Shown here: one piece after another, positions 8,434-17,875 of the stretch
Numbering within the stretch: position 1 is the first letter of the stretch
Layout: each line of letters opens with the position of its first letter
Assembly: GCA_003216535.1 (NCBI GenBank)
Contig: QCIS01000006.1
Location: 1-64,000 of the forward strand
DNA: 64,000 nucleotides
From: Prochlorococcus sp. AG-402-N08
GTDB taxonomy: Bacteria > Cyanobacteriota > Cyanobacteriia > PCC-6307 > Cyanobiaceae
Reading direction: 5' to 3'
The notes under the pieces: model-generated
The model's input: only the letters and a program-made list of their open reading frames with translations
Database searches by the model: none
Told to the model about the DNA's origin: nothing
Program-made: the position numbers and the translations under genes

Positions 8434-11343
8434 ATGACATCTAAATTTGGGTCCAATTTATTTATAGATAGGCATCTTGGGTTAGGAGATAATGATGAAA
8501 AAATTATGCTGAAAAAGCTTGGTTTTAATGATATTAATCAATTTATAGATCAAGTTATTCCTGAAGACATTCAGTTAAAAGATAAGTCTTCTGAAATATT
8601 ACCCAGGGGATGTTCAGAAATTGAGGCTTTAAATGAATTAGAAGAGATTGCAAATAAAAACAATAAAATGAGATCCCTAATAGGACTTGGTTATTATGAA
8701 AATCACATGCCTAAAGTTATCCAAAGGCATGTTCTTGAAAACCCAAGGTGGTATACGTCTTATACTCCATACCAAGCAGAAATTGCACAAGGAAGATTAG
8801 AAGCTCTTTTTAATTTTCAGACTATTGTTTGTGAACTAACAGGATTTCCTGTCGCTAATGCATCTTTGTTAGATGAGGCCACTGCTGCTGCTGAAGCAAT
8901 GGCTATGAGTTTTGCGGCAAGAAAAAATAAATCTTCGAAAGTTTACTTAGTGGAATCAAATGTTTTTGATCATACTTTTAATGTTCTACAAACTAGAGCA
9001 AAACCTTTGGGAATATCCTTAAAACGCTTTACTCCAAGCAATCTTCCTAATCCTGAGGATGTTTTTGGAATTGTGTTGCAATTACCCGGCAAAAATGGGG
9101 AATTATTTGATCCAACATTCTTAATATCCCAAGCACATAGATTTGAAATAATTGTAACTGCATGTATTGATCCACTGGCACAAGTTTTAATAAAACCAAT
9201 CTCTGAATTTGGTGTGGATGTTGCAGTAGGTAGTATGCAAAGATTCGGATTACCAATGGGTTTTGGTGGACCCCACGCCGCTTTTTTTGCATGTAGCGAA
9301 AAATATAAAAGGCTCATTCCGGGAAGAATTGTTGGTCAAACTCTTTCTAAAAATGGAGAAAAGTCTTTAAGACTAGCATTACAAACAAGAGAGCAACATA
9401 TTAGAAGGGAGAAAGCTACTAGTAATATATGTACTGCTCAATCTTTGTTAGCTATAATTTCTTCTTTTTATGCTATTTATCATGGACCTAAAGGTTTAAC
9501 GGAAATTGCTAAGAGAATAGTGCAGTTGAGAATAAATTTAGAATCATGTTTGGCTGATTTAGGTTTTGATATTCCTGATGGTATTAGATTTGATAGTGTT
9601 GATGTTTATTCTGAGCATGCCCAAAAGATTCATAATGAAGCTTTAAAAAATGGTTACAACCTAAGAATTTTACCCTTGGGATCAACTATTGAAAATTCAA
9701 CTGGCTTTGGTATTTCTTTAGATGAGTTAAGTAATGAAAAAGAAATCCAAAATATCTTAACTTTCATAGCAAGTCTTATACAAAAAAAGAAGGATTTAGA
9801 GAATATATTATTTGACAAGGGATTTCAGTTTAAAAGTATTGATTTGAGATCTAGTAAATGGATGCAGCAAGATATATTCACGAATTATCAAAGTGAAACT
9901 GAATTAATGAGATATATATTTCGTCTTGCTGAAAAAGATTTTTCTTTGGTGGATGGAATGATGCCATTGGGAAGCTGCACCATGAAGTTAAATTCTGCAG
10001 CCGAGTTAAATCCTGTCTCCTGGGCTAATTTATCTTCGATTCATCCTTTTTCTCCACTACATCAAACCAAAGGCTATTCAAAAATAATATCTGACCTAGA
10101 AAAATGGATAAGTGATATTGTCGGTTTAAAATCAGTTTCTTTTCAACCAAATGCAGGTTCTCAAGGAGAGTTTGCAGGTTTATTGGCAATAAATTCTTAT
10201 TTTGAATCAAAAGGCGAACTTTCAAGAAAAAAATGTTTAATTCCTAAAAGTGCTCATGGAACAAATCCTGCTAGTGCAGTTATGGCAGGTTTTGATGTTT
10301 TAACTGTTGACTGTGATGACGAAGGTAATATTGATTTTCAAGATTTGTCGATCAAGGTCAAGAAATTTGATAACCAAATAGGGGCTCTTATGTTGACTTA
10401 TCCCTCTACTCATGGAGTTTTTGAATTACAAATTAGAAAGATATGTGATTTAATTCACTCTGTTGGAGGATTTGTCTATTTAGATGGAGCAAATTTAAAT
10501 GCTCAGGTTGGATTATGCAAACCAGGGAATTATGGTGTTGATGTTTGTCATTTGAATTTACATAAAACATTCTGCATTCCACATGGAGGTGGTGGTCCAG
10601 GAGTTGGTCCAGTTGCTGCATCAGAAACTTTAAGCCCATTTCTTCCTACTCATTCTTTAATGGATAATAATTTATCTAATAGTTCCAATTATGTATCTTC
10701 TGCTAAGCATGGGAGTGCAAGTATTCTTCCAATAAGTTGGATGTACATAAAAATGGCCGGTCTTAGTGGTCTAACGAAAGCAACTGCGCATGCAATTTTA
10801 TCTGCAAATTATATTGCGCATTCTTTAAAGCATAAATTCAAGATTCTTTATAAAGGAAAAAATAATTATGTTGCACATGAATGTATTTTAGATTTTAGAG
10901 ATTTAAAATCCAAAACTGGTTTGAGTGTAAATGATTTAGCTAAACGATTAATAGATTATAGTTTTCATGCCCCAACTATAAGTTGGCCTGTTCCAGAGAC
11001 GATAATGATAGAGCCTACTGAAAGTGAAAGTTTGGTTGAATTGGATAGATTTTGTGAGGCTATGCTTTTGATTGGAGAAGAAATCAGCGAAATAGAAAAA
11101 AATATTGAATTAAAGAATAATAATGTAATAAGTAACGCTCCCCATACGCTGAAAGAGTTAATTGCTGATAATTGGCATTATCCTTATTCAAAAGAAAAAG
11201 CTTCTTTTCCTTATAAAACTCCTACATCTATTAAGTTTTGGTCTTCAGTTTCTAGGATCAATAATGCATATGGCGATCGCAATTTAATTTGTTCTTGCAA
11301 TGTAAATCAAGGAGAGACTTCCGAAGAAAAAAAATGTGCTTAA
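8434..11343 (+). CDS. gcvP: Glycine dehydrogenase (decarboxylating), P protein
   Basis: GcvP is the PLP enzyme that decarboxylates glycine and passes the aminomethyl group to GcvH. It is the fused, single-chain form (969 residues) with an N-terminal half beginning DRHLG and containing YTPYQAEIAQGRLEALFNFQT, and a catalytic C-terminal half with MMPLGSCTMKLN, AHGTNPASA and the PLP lysine K711 in LNLHKTFCIPHGGGGPG. The C-terminus ends with a Cys-containing tail. It follows gcvH by 45 bases. The order of gcvH-gcvP behind a lyase-like gene suggests one transcription unit. Confidence 0.97.
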   Translation: MTSKFGSNLFIDRHLGLGDNDEKIMLKKLGFNDINQFIDQVIPEDIQLKDKSSEILPRGCSEIEALNELEEIANKNNKMRSLIGLGYYENHMPKVIQRHVLENPRWYTSYTPYQAEIAQGRLEALFNFQTIVCELTGFPVANASLLDEATAAAEAMAMSFAARKNKSSKVYLVESNVFDHTFNVLQTRAKPLGISLKRFTPSNLPNPEDVFGIVLQLPGKNGELFDPTFLISQAHRFEIIVTACIDPLAQVLIKPISEFGVDVAVGSMQRFGLPMGFGGPHAAFFACSEKYKRLIPGRIVGQTLSKNGEKSLRLALQTREQHIRREKATSNICTAQSLLAIISSFYAIYHGPKGLTEIAKRIVQLRINLESCLADLGFDIPDGIRFDSVDVYSEHAQKIHNEALKNGYNLRILPLGSTIENSTGFGISLDELSNEKEIQNILTFIASLIQKKKDLENILFDKGFQFKSIDLRSSKWMQQDIFTNYQSETELMRYIFRLAEKDFSLVDGMMPLGSCTMKLNSAAELNPVSWANLSSIHPFSPLHQTKGYSKIISDLEKWISDIVGLKSVSFQPNAGSQGEFAGLLAINSYFESKGELSRKKCLIPKSAHGTNPASAVMAGFDVLTVDCDDEGNIDFQDLSIKVKKFDNQIGALMLTYPSTHGVFELQIRKICDLIHSVGGFVYLDGANLNAQVGLCKPGNYGVDVCHLNLHKTFCIPHGGGGPGVGPVAASETLSPFLPTHSLMDNNLSNSSNYVSSAKHGSASILPISWMYIKMAGLSGLTKATAHAILSANYIAHSLKHKFKILYKGKNNYVAHECILDFRDLKSKTGLSVNDLAKRLIDYSFHAPTISWPVPETIMIEPTESESLVELDRFCEAMLLIGEEISEIEKNIELKNNNVISNAPHTLKELIADNWHYPYSKEKASFPYKTPTSIKFWSSVSRINNAYGDRNLICSCNVNQGETSEEKKCA

Positions 11344-11431
11344 AGGACTAGCGTCCATGTATTTACTTAGTTATTATCAGTGAGAATAAAAATTTAATAT
11401 TTTCTTATAGAATTTTTTTAAATTTTTTTAT

Positions 11432-11437
11432 TACAAT
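11432..11437 (+). promoter_or_regulatory. Candidate -10 box for the small gene at 11473
   Basis: TACAAT lies 35 bases before the ATG in the 129-base gap after gcvP. The gap also contains a short GGAC/GTCC hairpin just after the gcvP stop and two T7 runs (from about 11410), which may end the gcv transcript. No clear -35 is seen. Confidence 0.3.
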
Positions 11438-11472
11438 ATTCGAGCATCAAATTTTTTGGGGTATTTGAAGCT

Positions 11473-11721
11473 ATGACCAAAGATTCTAAATCTGGTAATG
11501 TTAAGCACTTGCCAATTCAAAATGTCGACTTACCAAATTTTGTCAATAATTTTTCAGGAGATAACTCAAACATTTGTTCCATTGAGGGAACTAATGTTAT
11601 AAGAGTGCCTTTTGGTAAAAAATTCTCTAAGAAAAAAAGGCCTGAAAAGAATCAAAATATTGCTACTCTAATACTTCCTTTAAGTTCGTATAGTAGTCCT
11701 ACACCTCCACACGTAGCATAA
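11473..11721 (+). CDS. Small hypothetical protein, 82 aa
   Basis: The product is polar, with a lysine-rich middle (VPFGKKFSKKKRPEKN) and a proline-rich end (SYSSPTPPHVA). It has no signal peptide, membrane segment or cysteine. I do not recognise a family. It has its own plausible start (ATG), a -10-like TACAAT upstream and coding-like composition, and stands alone between gcvP and the convergent sqdX gene, whose end is 12 bases away. The middle motif (IRVPFGKKF) followed by a basic patch could bind RNA or an acidic partner, but this is a guess. Confidence 0.55.
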   Translation: MTKDSKSGNVKHLPIQNVDLPNFVNNFSGDNSNICSIEGTNVIRVPFGKKFSKKKRPEKNQNIATLILPLSSYSSPTPPHVA

Positions 11722-11733
11722 TCAAAATTTAGT

Positions 11734-12867
11734 TTAATCTATTTCTTTGAGAGTATCTGCATAATAATTTTGCAGTTGTAACGTTGCTTGATTCCAATCC
11801 CATTTTTCTGCTTCGTTTCGTGCCTCTTTCCTCATAACTTCTCTTTTATCTTCATTCTCTAAAATTTTTTTTGTCGCTTCAATCAAACTCTGTTCCCCAT
11901 TATCTTTTTCATCAGGATCATATAAACAACCATTAATCCCATCGCTAATAATATCTGGAATTCCACCCTTGTTGGCTCCGATAACTGGACATCCTGCTGC
12001 CATTGCTTCTAGTAAAACTAACCCAAGTGTTTCTGTACTAGATGGAAATAAAAATATATCTCCAGAGGCATAGGCGCTAGCAAGTTCATCGCCAGATAAA
12101 TATCCTATGAAATTAGTCTTGGTATTTTCGAAGATTTTTTCAAGCTGGTTTCTATATGGTCCGTCACCTACAAGTGCTAGGCAAGCATTAGGGATACTTT
12201 CTAAGACTGGTTTAATTCTCTCAATTTGTTTTTCTGCTGATAATCTTCCTACATAAATCAATAAGTGATTAGCGTCATTATATTCCCCAAATAATTTTTT
12301 TCTCATTTTCTCACTTCTCAAATCTGGTCGGAAACTGTAAGTATCTACTCCCCTTTGCCATAGAGCAGTCCTTTGAATACCTTTATCTTTTAACTCATTT
12401 ACCATAGCGGTGGATGTACATAAATTTAACAAGGCTTGATTATGTGCTGCTTTAAGTAATTCCCACAAAAGTGGCTCTAACATACCCATACCGTAATGTT
12501 CTAGATATTTCGGAAGATGAGTATGGTAACTGGCAATTAAAGGAATATTATTAGTTTTCGCCAACCATATGCCACCTAAGCCAAGTACAGCTGGATTAAC
12601 AACATGTATCAAATCTGGGCTAAATTTTTCTAACTTATCTGAGACCGCAGGGCCTGGCAAACCAAGCTTCAACTCTGGGTATAAGGGTAATGGCATTGCA
12701 GCAACTCCGACTACAGTTGCGCCCATATATGATTCTGGACACCCTTCTGGACAAAAAATTATAACTTCATCACCATTCTTTATTAAAAATTCAATCGTTT
12801 TAGTCAGTCTTGTGACTATGCCGTCAACTTTAGGTAAAAAAGTTTCAGTAAACAATGCAATTTTCAC
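11734..12867 (-). CDS. sqdX: Sulfoquinovosyltransferase SqdX (SQDG synthase), GT4 family
   Basis: SqdX transfers sulfoquinovose from UDP-sulfoquinovose to diacylglycerol, the last step of thylakoid sulfolipid synthesis. It is a GT-B fold family 4 glycosyltransferase: the N-terminal start MKIALFTETFLPKVDG is typical, ASYHTHLPKYLEHYG lies near residue 113, YVGRLSAEKQ begins the donor domain, and the donor-site E-x7-E segment is in SSTETLGLVLLEAMAAGCP. The assignment is supported by sqdB directly upstream (27 bases, same strand). The start is GTG at 12867. In low-phosphate oceans this lipid spares phospholipid. Confidence 0.95.
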   Translation of the reverse strand: MKIALFTETFLPKVDGIVTRLTKTIEFLIKNGDEVIIFCPEGCPESYMGATVVGVAAMPLPLYPELKLGLPGPAVSDKLEKFSPDLIHVVNPAVLGLGGIWLAKTNNIPLIASYHTHLPKYLEHYGMGMLEPLLWELLKAAHNQALLNLCTSTAMVNELKDKGIQRTALWQRGVDTYSFRPDLRSEKMRKKLFGEYNDANHLLIYVGRLSAEKQIERIKPVLESIPNACLALVGDGPYRNQLEKIFENTKTNFIGYLSGDELASAYASGDIFLFPSSTETLGLVLLEAMAAGCPVIGANKGGIPDIISDGINGCLYDPDEKDNGEQSLIEATKKILENEDKREVMRKEARNEAEKWDWNQATLQLQNYYADTLKEID

Positions 12868-12894
12868 TTTCTTAAGGTAATTATTTCAGAAATT

Positions 12895-14088
12895 TTAATT
12901 AGTCTTTATAGCCTCAGCTTGTTGTTTAGTCCAGGATGAAACACAAGGTATGCGCTTAAGATCACATCTATTGGAGTATTTTTTAGCAACTTCAACAACT
13001 TCTTCTAATAAACCATTATCAAGAGTCGTTGGGTTTAAACCTAATTCTATAAAGCATTTATTATCAACAATTAGATCATTTTCTACTGCTTCATTCCTTG
13101 GATTTGGTAAATAATTGATATCAGCACCTGTTAGAGACGCAACTTTTTTAGCTAGTTCTCCAACTTGATGACTTTCTGTCATTTGATTAAAGATTTTAAC
13201 TCTCTCTCCAGGTTTTGGAGGATTTTCAAGAGCAAGTTGCACACATTTTACAGAGTCTTTTATGTGTATAAAGGCTCTTGTTTGCCCTCCTGTTCCATGA
13301 ACACTTAATGGATATCCAATTGCAGCTTGCATTAGAAATCTGTTTAGAACAGTTCCATAATCTCCGTCGTAGTCAAATCGGTTTGTCAATTTAGGATCTT
13401 TTAAAGTTGCCTCTGTATTTGTTCCCCAAACAATACCTTGATGTAGATCAGTAATCCTTACAAGATCATTTTTGTTGTAGTAAAGAAATAATAATTGATC
13501 TAAAGTTTTAGTCATATGGTAAACACTACCTGGACTTGCAGGGTGTAATATTTCTTCTTCAAAGCGGCTTCCATCTGGTTGTGGCACTTCAACTTTTAGA
13601 TAACCTTCTGGAATTGTTGCACCTCTATGTGATCCATATCCGTAAACTCCCATTGTTCCTAAATGTACAACATGAATATCTAAATTACTCTCTACTATTG
13701 CAGCAAGAAGGTTGTGGGTGCCATTAACATTATTATCTACTGTATATCTTTTGGTAAAACTAGATTTCATCGAGTAAGGCGCTGCTCTTTGTTCTGCAAA
13801 ATGGATCACAGAATCTGGCTTTTCATCAATGAGCAAATTGAGTAATTTTTGATATTGTTTAGAGATATCCATGTTAAGAAATCTCATAGGCTTACCTCCA
13901 ATTTCTTCCCATGCAGAAAGTCGTTCTGTTATCGAAGCAATTGGAGTTAAAGATTCTACCTCTAGATCAATATCAATTTTTCTACGACTTAAATTGTCGA
14001 CAATAATTACATCATGATTTTGCTCTGCTAAATTCACCGCACAAGGCCAACCGCAAAAACCATCTCCACCTAGAACAATAACTTTCAC
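12895..14088 (-). CDS. sqdB: UDP-sulfoquinovose synthase SqdB
   Basis: SqdB converts UDP-glucose and sulfite to UDP-sulfoquinovose, the head-group donor of sulfolipid. It is an extended short-chain dehydrogenase: NAD-binding motif GGDGFCGWP at 8-16, a long conserved N-terminal region with NLSRRKIDIDL, FAEQRAAPYSMKS around 97-109, and the active-site Tyr-x3-Lys in VYHMTKT. The 397-residue length fits. The GTG start at 14088 is preceded by a clear GGAG at a good distance. It is the first gene of a sqdB-sqdX unit; 166 bases separate it from thiG upstream, likely carrying the promoter. Confidence 0.97.
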   Translation of the reverse strand: MKVIVLGGDGFCGWPCAVNLAEQNHDVIIVDNLSRRKIDIDLEVESLTPIASITERLSAWEEIGGKPMRFLNMDISKQYQKLLNLLIDEKPDSVIHFAEQRAAPYSMKSSFTKRYTVDNNVNGTHNLLAAIVESNLDIHVVHLGTMGVYGYGSHRGATIPEGYLKVEVPQPDGSRFEEEILHPASPGSVYHMTKTLDQLLFLYYNKNDLVRITDLHQGIVWGTNTEATLKDPKLTNRFDYDGDYGTVLNRFLMQAAIGYPLSVHGTGGQTRAFIHIKDSVKCVQLALENPPKPGERVKIFNQMTESHQVGELAKKVASLTGADINYLPNPRNEAVENDLIVDNKCFIELGLNPTTLDNGLLEEVVEVAKKYSNRCDLKRIPCVSSWTKQQAEAIKTN

Positions 14089-14254
14089 TCAGAACTCCAG
14101 AATTAATAGATTCATAATATATTTATTAAATTACTACAGTGTGCTTCCAATTTGCGAAAAAACATTGAAAATAGTTTCAAATCTTCTTTCTTAATTCCTA
14201 TGAATAAAATAATAAGTTTTTATTCTCTTTTTAAACTTTGCTCAATGGAGAGAA

Positions 14255-15049
14255 TTAGATAGATATGTTTTTTTCCGGTGAACTTGCTACTGCAAAGTCT
14301 TGTTTTTTAATTCTTCCTGCCAGAAAAGCTTGCCTGCCAGCTTTTACACCATAATTTATCGCTTGAGCCATTAGAGCAGGATTTTCAGCTTGTGCTATTG
14401 CACTATTGATTAACACACCATCAGCTCCAATTTCCATAGCTTGAGAAGCTTCACTAGGCACCCCAATTCCTGCATCAATTATTACTGGCACTTTTGCATT
14501 CTCAATAATTATCCTTATATTTGATAAATTTAATAAACCTTGCCCGGATCCTATAGGCGAGCCCAATGGCATTACAGTTGCACAACCTATTTCTTCTAGT
14601 CTTTTTGCAAGTATAGGATCTGCATTGATATAGGGAAGTACAGCAAAACCCTTTTTTATTAAAATTTCGGCTGCTTTAATGGTTTCTATTGGATCTGGTA
14701 GCAGATACTTTTTGTCAGGAATAACTTCTAACTTCACAAAATTATTTTCTTCTTGACCAGATAATTTTGCAAGTTCTCTACCCAAAATAGCTATTCTCAC
14801 TGCCTCCTCGGAATTAACACAACCAGCTGTATTAGGAAGCATCCAGTATTTTTTCCAGTTGATCTTTTCTAGTAAATTTTCTCCGGTCTGATCATTTTTA
14901 ATTCTTCTAACAGCGACGGTTATAATTTCCGTTTCAGAATTTGACAAACTTTCTACCATATCTTGAGTAGATTTGTATTTGCCAGTACCCACCATTAATC
15001 TACTGGAAAATTGTTTTCCAGCAATAAGTAAAGAAGAATAATTTTCCAT
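14255..15049 (-). CDS. thiG: Thiazole synthase ThiG
   Basis: ThiG forms the thiazole ring of thiamine from deoxyxylulose phosphate, the ThiS thiocarboxylate and dehydroglycine. It is a TIM barrel; seen are [10 protein letters not shown] at about 16-25, the NTAGC motif, the catalytic-lysine region [16 protein letters not shown], and the phosphate-binding end [23 protein letters not shown]. The length (264) is normal. It is the last gene of a leftward run rpmI-rplT-TPR-thiG, 2 bases after the TPR gene, so translation is likely coupled. A 7-base hairpin lies near its 3' end but within the coding sequence. Confidence 0.96.
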   Translation of the reverse strand: MENYSSLLIAGKQFSSRLMVGTGKYKSTQDMVESLSNSETEIITVAVRRIKNDQTGENLLEKINWKKYWMLPNTAGCVNSEEAVRIAILGRELAKLSGQEENNFVKLEVIPDKKYLLPDPIETIKAAEILIKKGFAVLPYINADPILAKRLEEIGCATVMPLGSPIGSGQGLLNLSNIRIIIENAKVPVIIDAGIGVPSEASQAMEIGADGVLINSAIAQAENPALMAQAINYGVKAGRQAFLAGRIKKQDFAVASSPEKNISI

Positions 15050-15051
15050 AT

Positions 15052-15609
15052 TTAGAATCCCTTATCTTTAATACCTTTATAAGGTTTATAATTATTTCTT
15101 TTTTCTAACTCCTTACTTTTTTTAATTGCTGTTTTGTTTTTTGGATCTATCACCAAAACCTTTTGATAAGTTGCATATGCCAAGTCGTACTCAAGTAAAC
15201 GCTGTTGTGCTGATGCGAGGTTATTTAGGGCTATAGGATATTTTGGGAGTGATTTTATTGCAGAGTTATAGTGTTTAATAGCTTTCTTAAATTCATTTTG
15301 AGCAGCATAAGAGAATCCTAAAGCATTGTTTATTATCGCTTTGGCTTCATCAGGTTCATTTTCATAATTTTCAATTGCTTTTAAAAAAGTTTTAGTTGCT
15401 TCAGAATATAATCTTTTTTTTATCTGAATAGACCCAAATTCATATAATTCTGTAGCTTGAGTGAGAGAATCTAAACCTTTCTGCTCAAATTTTACTAAAT
15501 TTAATTCTTCACTTCTTGTTTTTAGAAATTGTCTGAATACAAAAATAGAAATTATTATTAATACAACAAAAAGAATTATTAAATAAGATTGAAAGGAAGA
15601 TATTTCCAT
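15052..15609 (-). CDS. Membrane-anchored TPR-repeat protein
   Basis: Residues about 8-28 form one hydrophobic membrane anchor ([17 protein letters not shown]) followed by a soluble region with three or four tetratricopeptide repeats; the clearest include [31 protein letters not shown] and [33 protein letters not shown] proteins act as scaffolds for complexes; in cyanobacteria several assist photosystem assembly, but nothing here fixes a partner. The C-terminal end is basic. It lies between rplT (36 bases) and thiG (2 bases), which probably reflects read-through rather than shared function. Confidence 0.8.
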   Translation of the reverse strand: MEISSFQSYLIILFVVLIIISIFVFRQFLKTRSEELNLVKFEQKGLDSLTQATELYEFGSIQIKKRLYSEATKTFLKAIENYENEPDEAKAIINNALGFSYAAQNEFKKAIKHYNSAIKSLPKYPIALNNLASAQQRLLEYDLAYATYQKVLVIDPKNKTAIKKSKELEKRNNYKPYKGIKDKGF

Positions 15610-15645
15610 TATTTATATTTATTTTTCTAGATTATATTCTTTTTT

Positions 15646-15993
15646 CTACTTACTAACGGAAGAAACAATTTTTTCAAAACACTTAGGATCGTTTAAGGCT
15701 AATTGAGCAAGCATTTTTCTATTAATAATAATTTCTGAATTTTTCATGCCATTTATCAATTTGCTATAGTTTGTTCCATTTATCCTGGCAGATGCGTTAA
15801 TTCTAGAAATCCAAAGTCTTCTAAAATCTCTTTTTCTTCTTCTTCTATCCCTATAAGCATTACAAAGAGCCTTCATCACTCTTTGATTTGCTGTTCTGAA
15901 AAGATTTTTGTTGCCGCCTTTAAAACCTTTTGCAAGATTTAAGATTTTGTTTCTTCTTTTTCTGGCTATGTTGCCTCTTTTTACGCGTGCCAT
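15646..15993 (-). CDS. rplT: 50S ribosomal protein L20
   Basis: L20 binds 23S rRNA early in large-subunit assembly. The start [26 protein letters not shown] and the later [18 protein letters not shown] match the family closely, and 115 residues is the usual length. The N-terminal half is highly basic. It is 27 bases downstream of rpmI on the same strand, the normal pairing. No infC precedes this pair; infC lies about 30 kb away at 45668. Confidence 0.98.
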   Translation of the reverse strand: MARVKRGNIARKRRNKILNLAKGFKGGNKNLFRTANQRVMKALCNAYRDRRRRKRDFRRLWISRINASARINGTNYSKLINGMKNSEIIINRKMLAQLALNDPKCFEKIVSSVSK

Positions 15994-16020
15994 GAATATC
16001 TAATAAAATTGGTTAAAGAT

Positions 16021-16218
16021 TTATGCGTATGGAATCATTAATCTTACATTATCAGCATCTCTTTCATCAACTACGGCTTTTGTTGATAGATGTCTTTTTA
16101 ATTTTGAGCTTTTATGATCAAGTAAATGATTATGGAAAGCTCTTCTTCTCATGAATTTACCCGTCGCAGTAGCTTTAAATCTTTTGGCAGCTGATTTACG
16201 AGTTTTTAGTTTAGACAT
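16021..16218 (-). CDS. rpmI: 50S ribosomal protein L35
   Basis: L35 is a small basic protein of the large subunit. The whole chain (65 residues) fits the family: [27 protein letters not shown] at the start and the [15 protein letters not shown] core. It heads the leftward run to rplT, a TPR protein and thiG. A 91-base divergent gap to the SpoIID-type gene must hold its promoter; I see no L20-type leader structure in it. Confidence 0.97.
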
Positions 16219-16309
16219 TTAAGTCAAATGTGTTTAATTAGGATAATCTAAACCTTTATACGCATTGGTGCAAATTAAAGTTTTTAATTGATTAAGAAAG
16301 TTCTAACTT

Positions 16310-17848
16310 ATGAAACTTAAATTTGCCTTTTTAAACTTATTTTTAGGATGCATTTCTCTTTTTTTAATAAACACTAAATTTGCTTCATATGCAAAAGGAG
16401 AAGAATTGCAAAAGGTTGAACTCAATAATGAAATTAAAAAAGGAAAATTTTTAATTGGTTTAAAGCAATATTTAGGCGGAGAGAATGACAGTTTTTCAAA
16501 AAAAAAGAATATTAATTTTATAACTGATAAAGGTTTTTTAAATCTAAAATCGTCCAACGGTATTAAACATAAATCAAAAGAGATTAATATTAGTTGGGTG
16601 GATATACCCATCAAAAATCCAAAAATAATCGAAAGAATTGTTTTTGGTCCTTTTGCTAGCTATGAATCAGCAAAAAAACAAGCAGGGATACTTAAAGATA
16701 AAGGATTTGAGACGACTGTTGCTTTCCCTAAAAATTGGGAAGTATGGATTCCATTTGAAGATGATCTGCCAGAGTTTGAATTAAAAAATAAGATTTCTAG
16801 AAAAATAAAAAATTTTCAAATTACTCCTGTTCTTAGAAGTGAATATAGTGTTATGAAACTCGAAGGACCTATAAATATTTATGCTCAAGAGGAAATAACA
16901 ATAAATGGCGTCAATTTTGGCAAAAATTTTTATTTATTAAAAGATTTATATGGAACTTGGACATTAGTTCAAAAAATTGAGTTTAATGATTATTTGGCAG
17001 GTGTTTTGCCATACGAAATTGGACCGAATTCTCCTTTAGAAGCACTTAAGGCACAAGCAGTCATAGCAAGAACTTGGGGAATTTTTAATTCTGATAGATT
17101 TAATATGGATAAATATCATTTATGTATAACCACTCAATGTCAAGTATATAAGCCTCCTAAAATTACAAATAAAAAAGTGCAAAAAGCTATAGAAGCAACT
17201 TCCAATTTAATTCTCACTTATGGAAATCAACCAATAAATGCTTTTTACCATGGTTCTAATGGTGGCGTATCTGCTACTGCAGGAGAGTCTTGGCAAATTC
17301 AAGATTATTCTTATTTTTATTCAATCATTGATGGTTCTAAATCATTAAATAAAAATTTTAAACTTCCAATTATAAGTGAATCTGATTTAAATAATTTTTT
17401 AGATTTTGATAAAGAACAGTTTTATGGGAGTAATCATTCTCTTTTTCGATGGAACAAGAAAATTTCTAATCTTGAAATTAAAGAAAAGTTAATTCAAAAC
17501 AAACTTATAAATATTAATGATGATGTTTTCGATTTAAATTCTATTGAACGTGGCTCTAGTGGCAGAGTGACAAAATTGGAAATACAAACTAACAAAGTTA
17601 ATAATTCTATTGTTCTAATTAAAGATGATATTCGAAGGGTATTAAATTTTATACCTAGTAATTTGTTTACTATTAATAAATTAAGTGATGATTTATGGCT
17701 TTTGCGAGGAGGAGGCTTCGGTCATGGTGTAGGTTTATCACAGTCAGGAGCAATTGAAATGGCTAAATTAGGATTCTCTTATGAACAAATATTGAATCAT
17801 TACTATCGAGATGCAAAACTAAAAAAAATTGAGATATTGTCTCAATGA
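16310..17848 (+). CDS. SpoIID/LytB-domain protein, exported
   Basis: SpoIID domains act on peptidoglycan (lytic transglycosylase activity on denuded glycan is known for the Bacillus protein). The N-terminus is a signal peptide (hydrophobic residues about 6-22, likely cleavage near ASYA-KG). Residues about 105-145 look like a SPOR-type repeat (FGPFASYESAKKQAGILKDKGFE). The SpoIID domain then runs from about 225 to the end: LPYEIGPNSPLEALKAQAVIARTW, YHGSNGGVSA, and the closing GGGFGHGVGLSQSGA. At 512 residues it is longer than LytB-like cores. It is followed 27 bases later by a glycosyltransferase, suggesting a wall or envelope role. Confidence 0.86.
   Translation: MKLKFAFLNLFLGCISLFLINTKFASYAKGEELQKVELNNEIKKGKFLIGLKQYLGGENDSFSKKKNINFITDKGFLNLKSSNGIKHKSKEINISWVDIPIKNPKIIERIVFGPFASYESAKKQAGILKDKGFETTVAFPKNWEVWIPFEDDLPEFELKNKISRKIKNFQITPVLRSEYSVMKLEGPINIYAQEEITINGVNFGKNFYLLKDLYGTWTLVQKIEFNDYLAGVLPYEIGPNSPLEALKAQAVIARTWGIFNSDRFNMDKYHLCITTQCQVYKPPKITNKKVQKAIEATSNLILTYGNQPINAFYHGSNGGVSATAGESWQIQDYSYFYSIIDGSKSLNKNFKLPIISESDLNNFLDFDKEQFYGSNHSLFRWNKKISNLEIKEKLIQNKLININDDVFDLNSIERGSSGRVTKLEIQTNKVNNSIVLIKDDIRRVLNFIPSNLFTINKLSDDLWLLRGGGFGHGVGLSQSGAIEMAKLGFSYEQILNHYYRDAKLKKIEILSQ
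17828..17846 (+). terminator. Hairpin over the 3' end of the SpoIID-type gene
   Basis: A perfect 7-bp stem (ATTGAGA / TCTCAAT) with a 5-base loop ends on the first base of the TGA stop codon. No T-run follows at once, so it may be a processing or pausing element rather than an intrinsic terminator. A second weaker inverted repeat (AAGTAA / TTACTT) follows at 17854-17873, just before the next gene. Confidence 0.35.
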
Positions 17849-17875
17849 AAGTTAAGTAATTAAAAATTTACTTTT

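Noticed and set aside
14324-14345. 7-bp inverted repeat AAAAGCT/AGCTTTT in the 3' part of thiG
   Set aside because: It lies well within coding sequence, is short and A/T-rich, and has no T-run on the coding strand; chance is the simpler reading.
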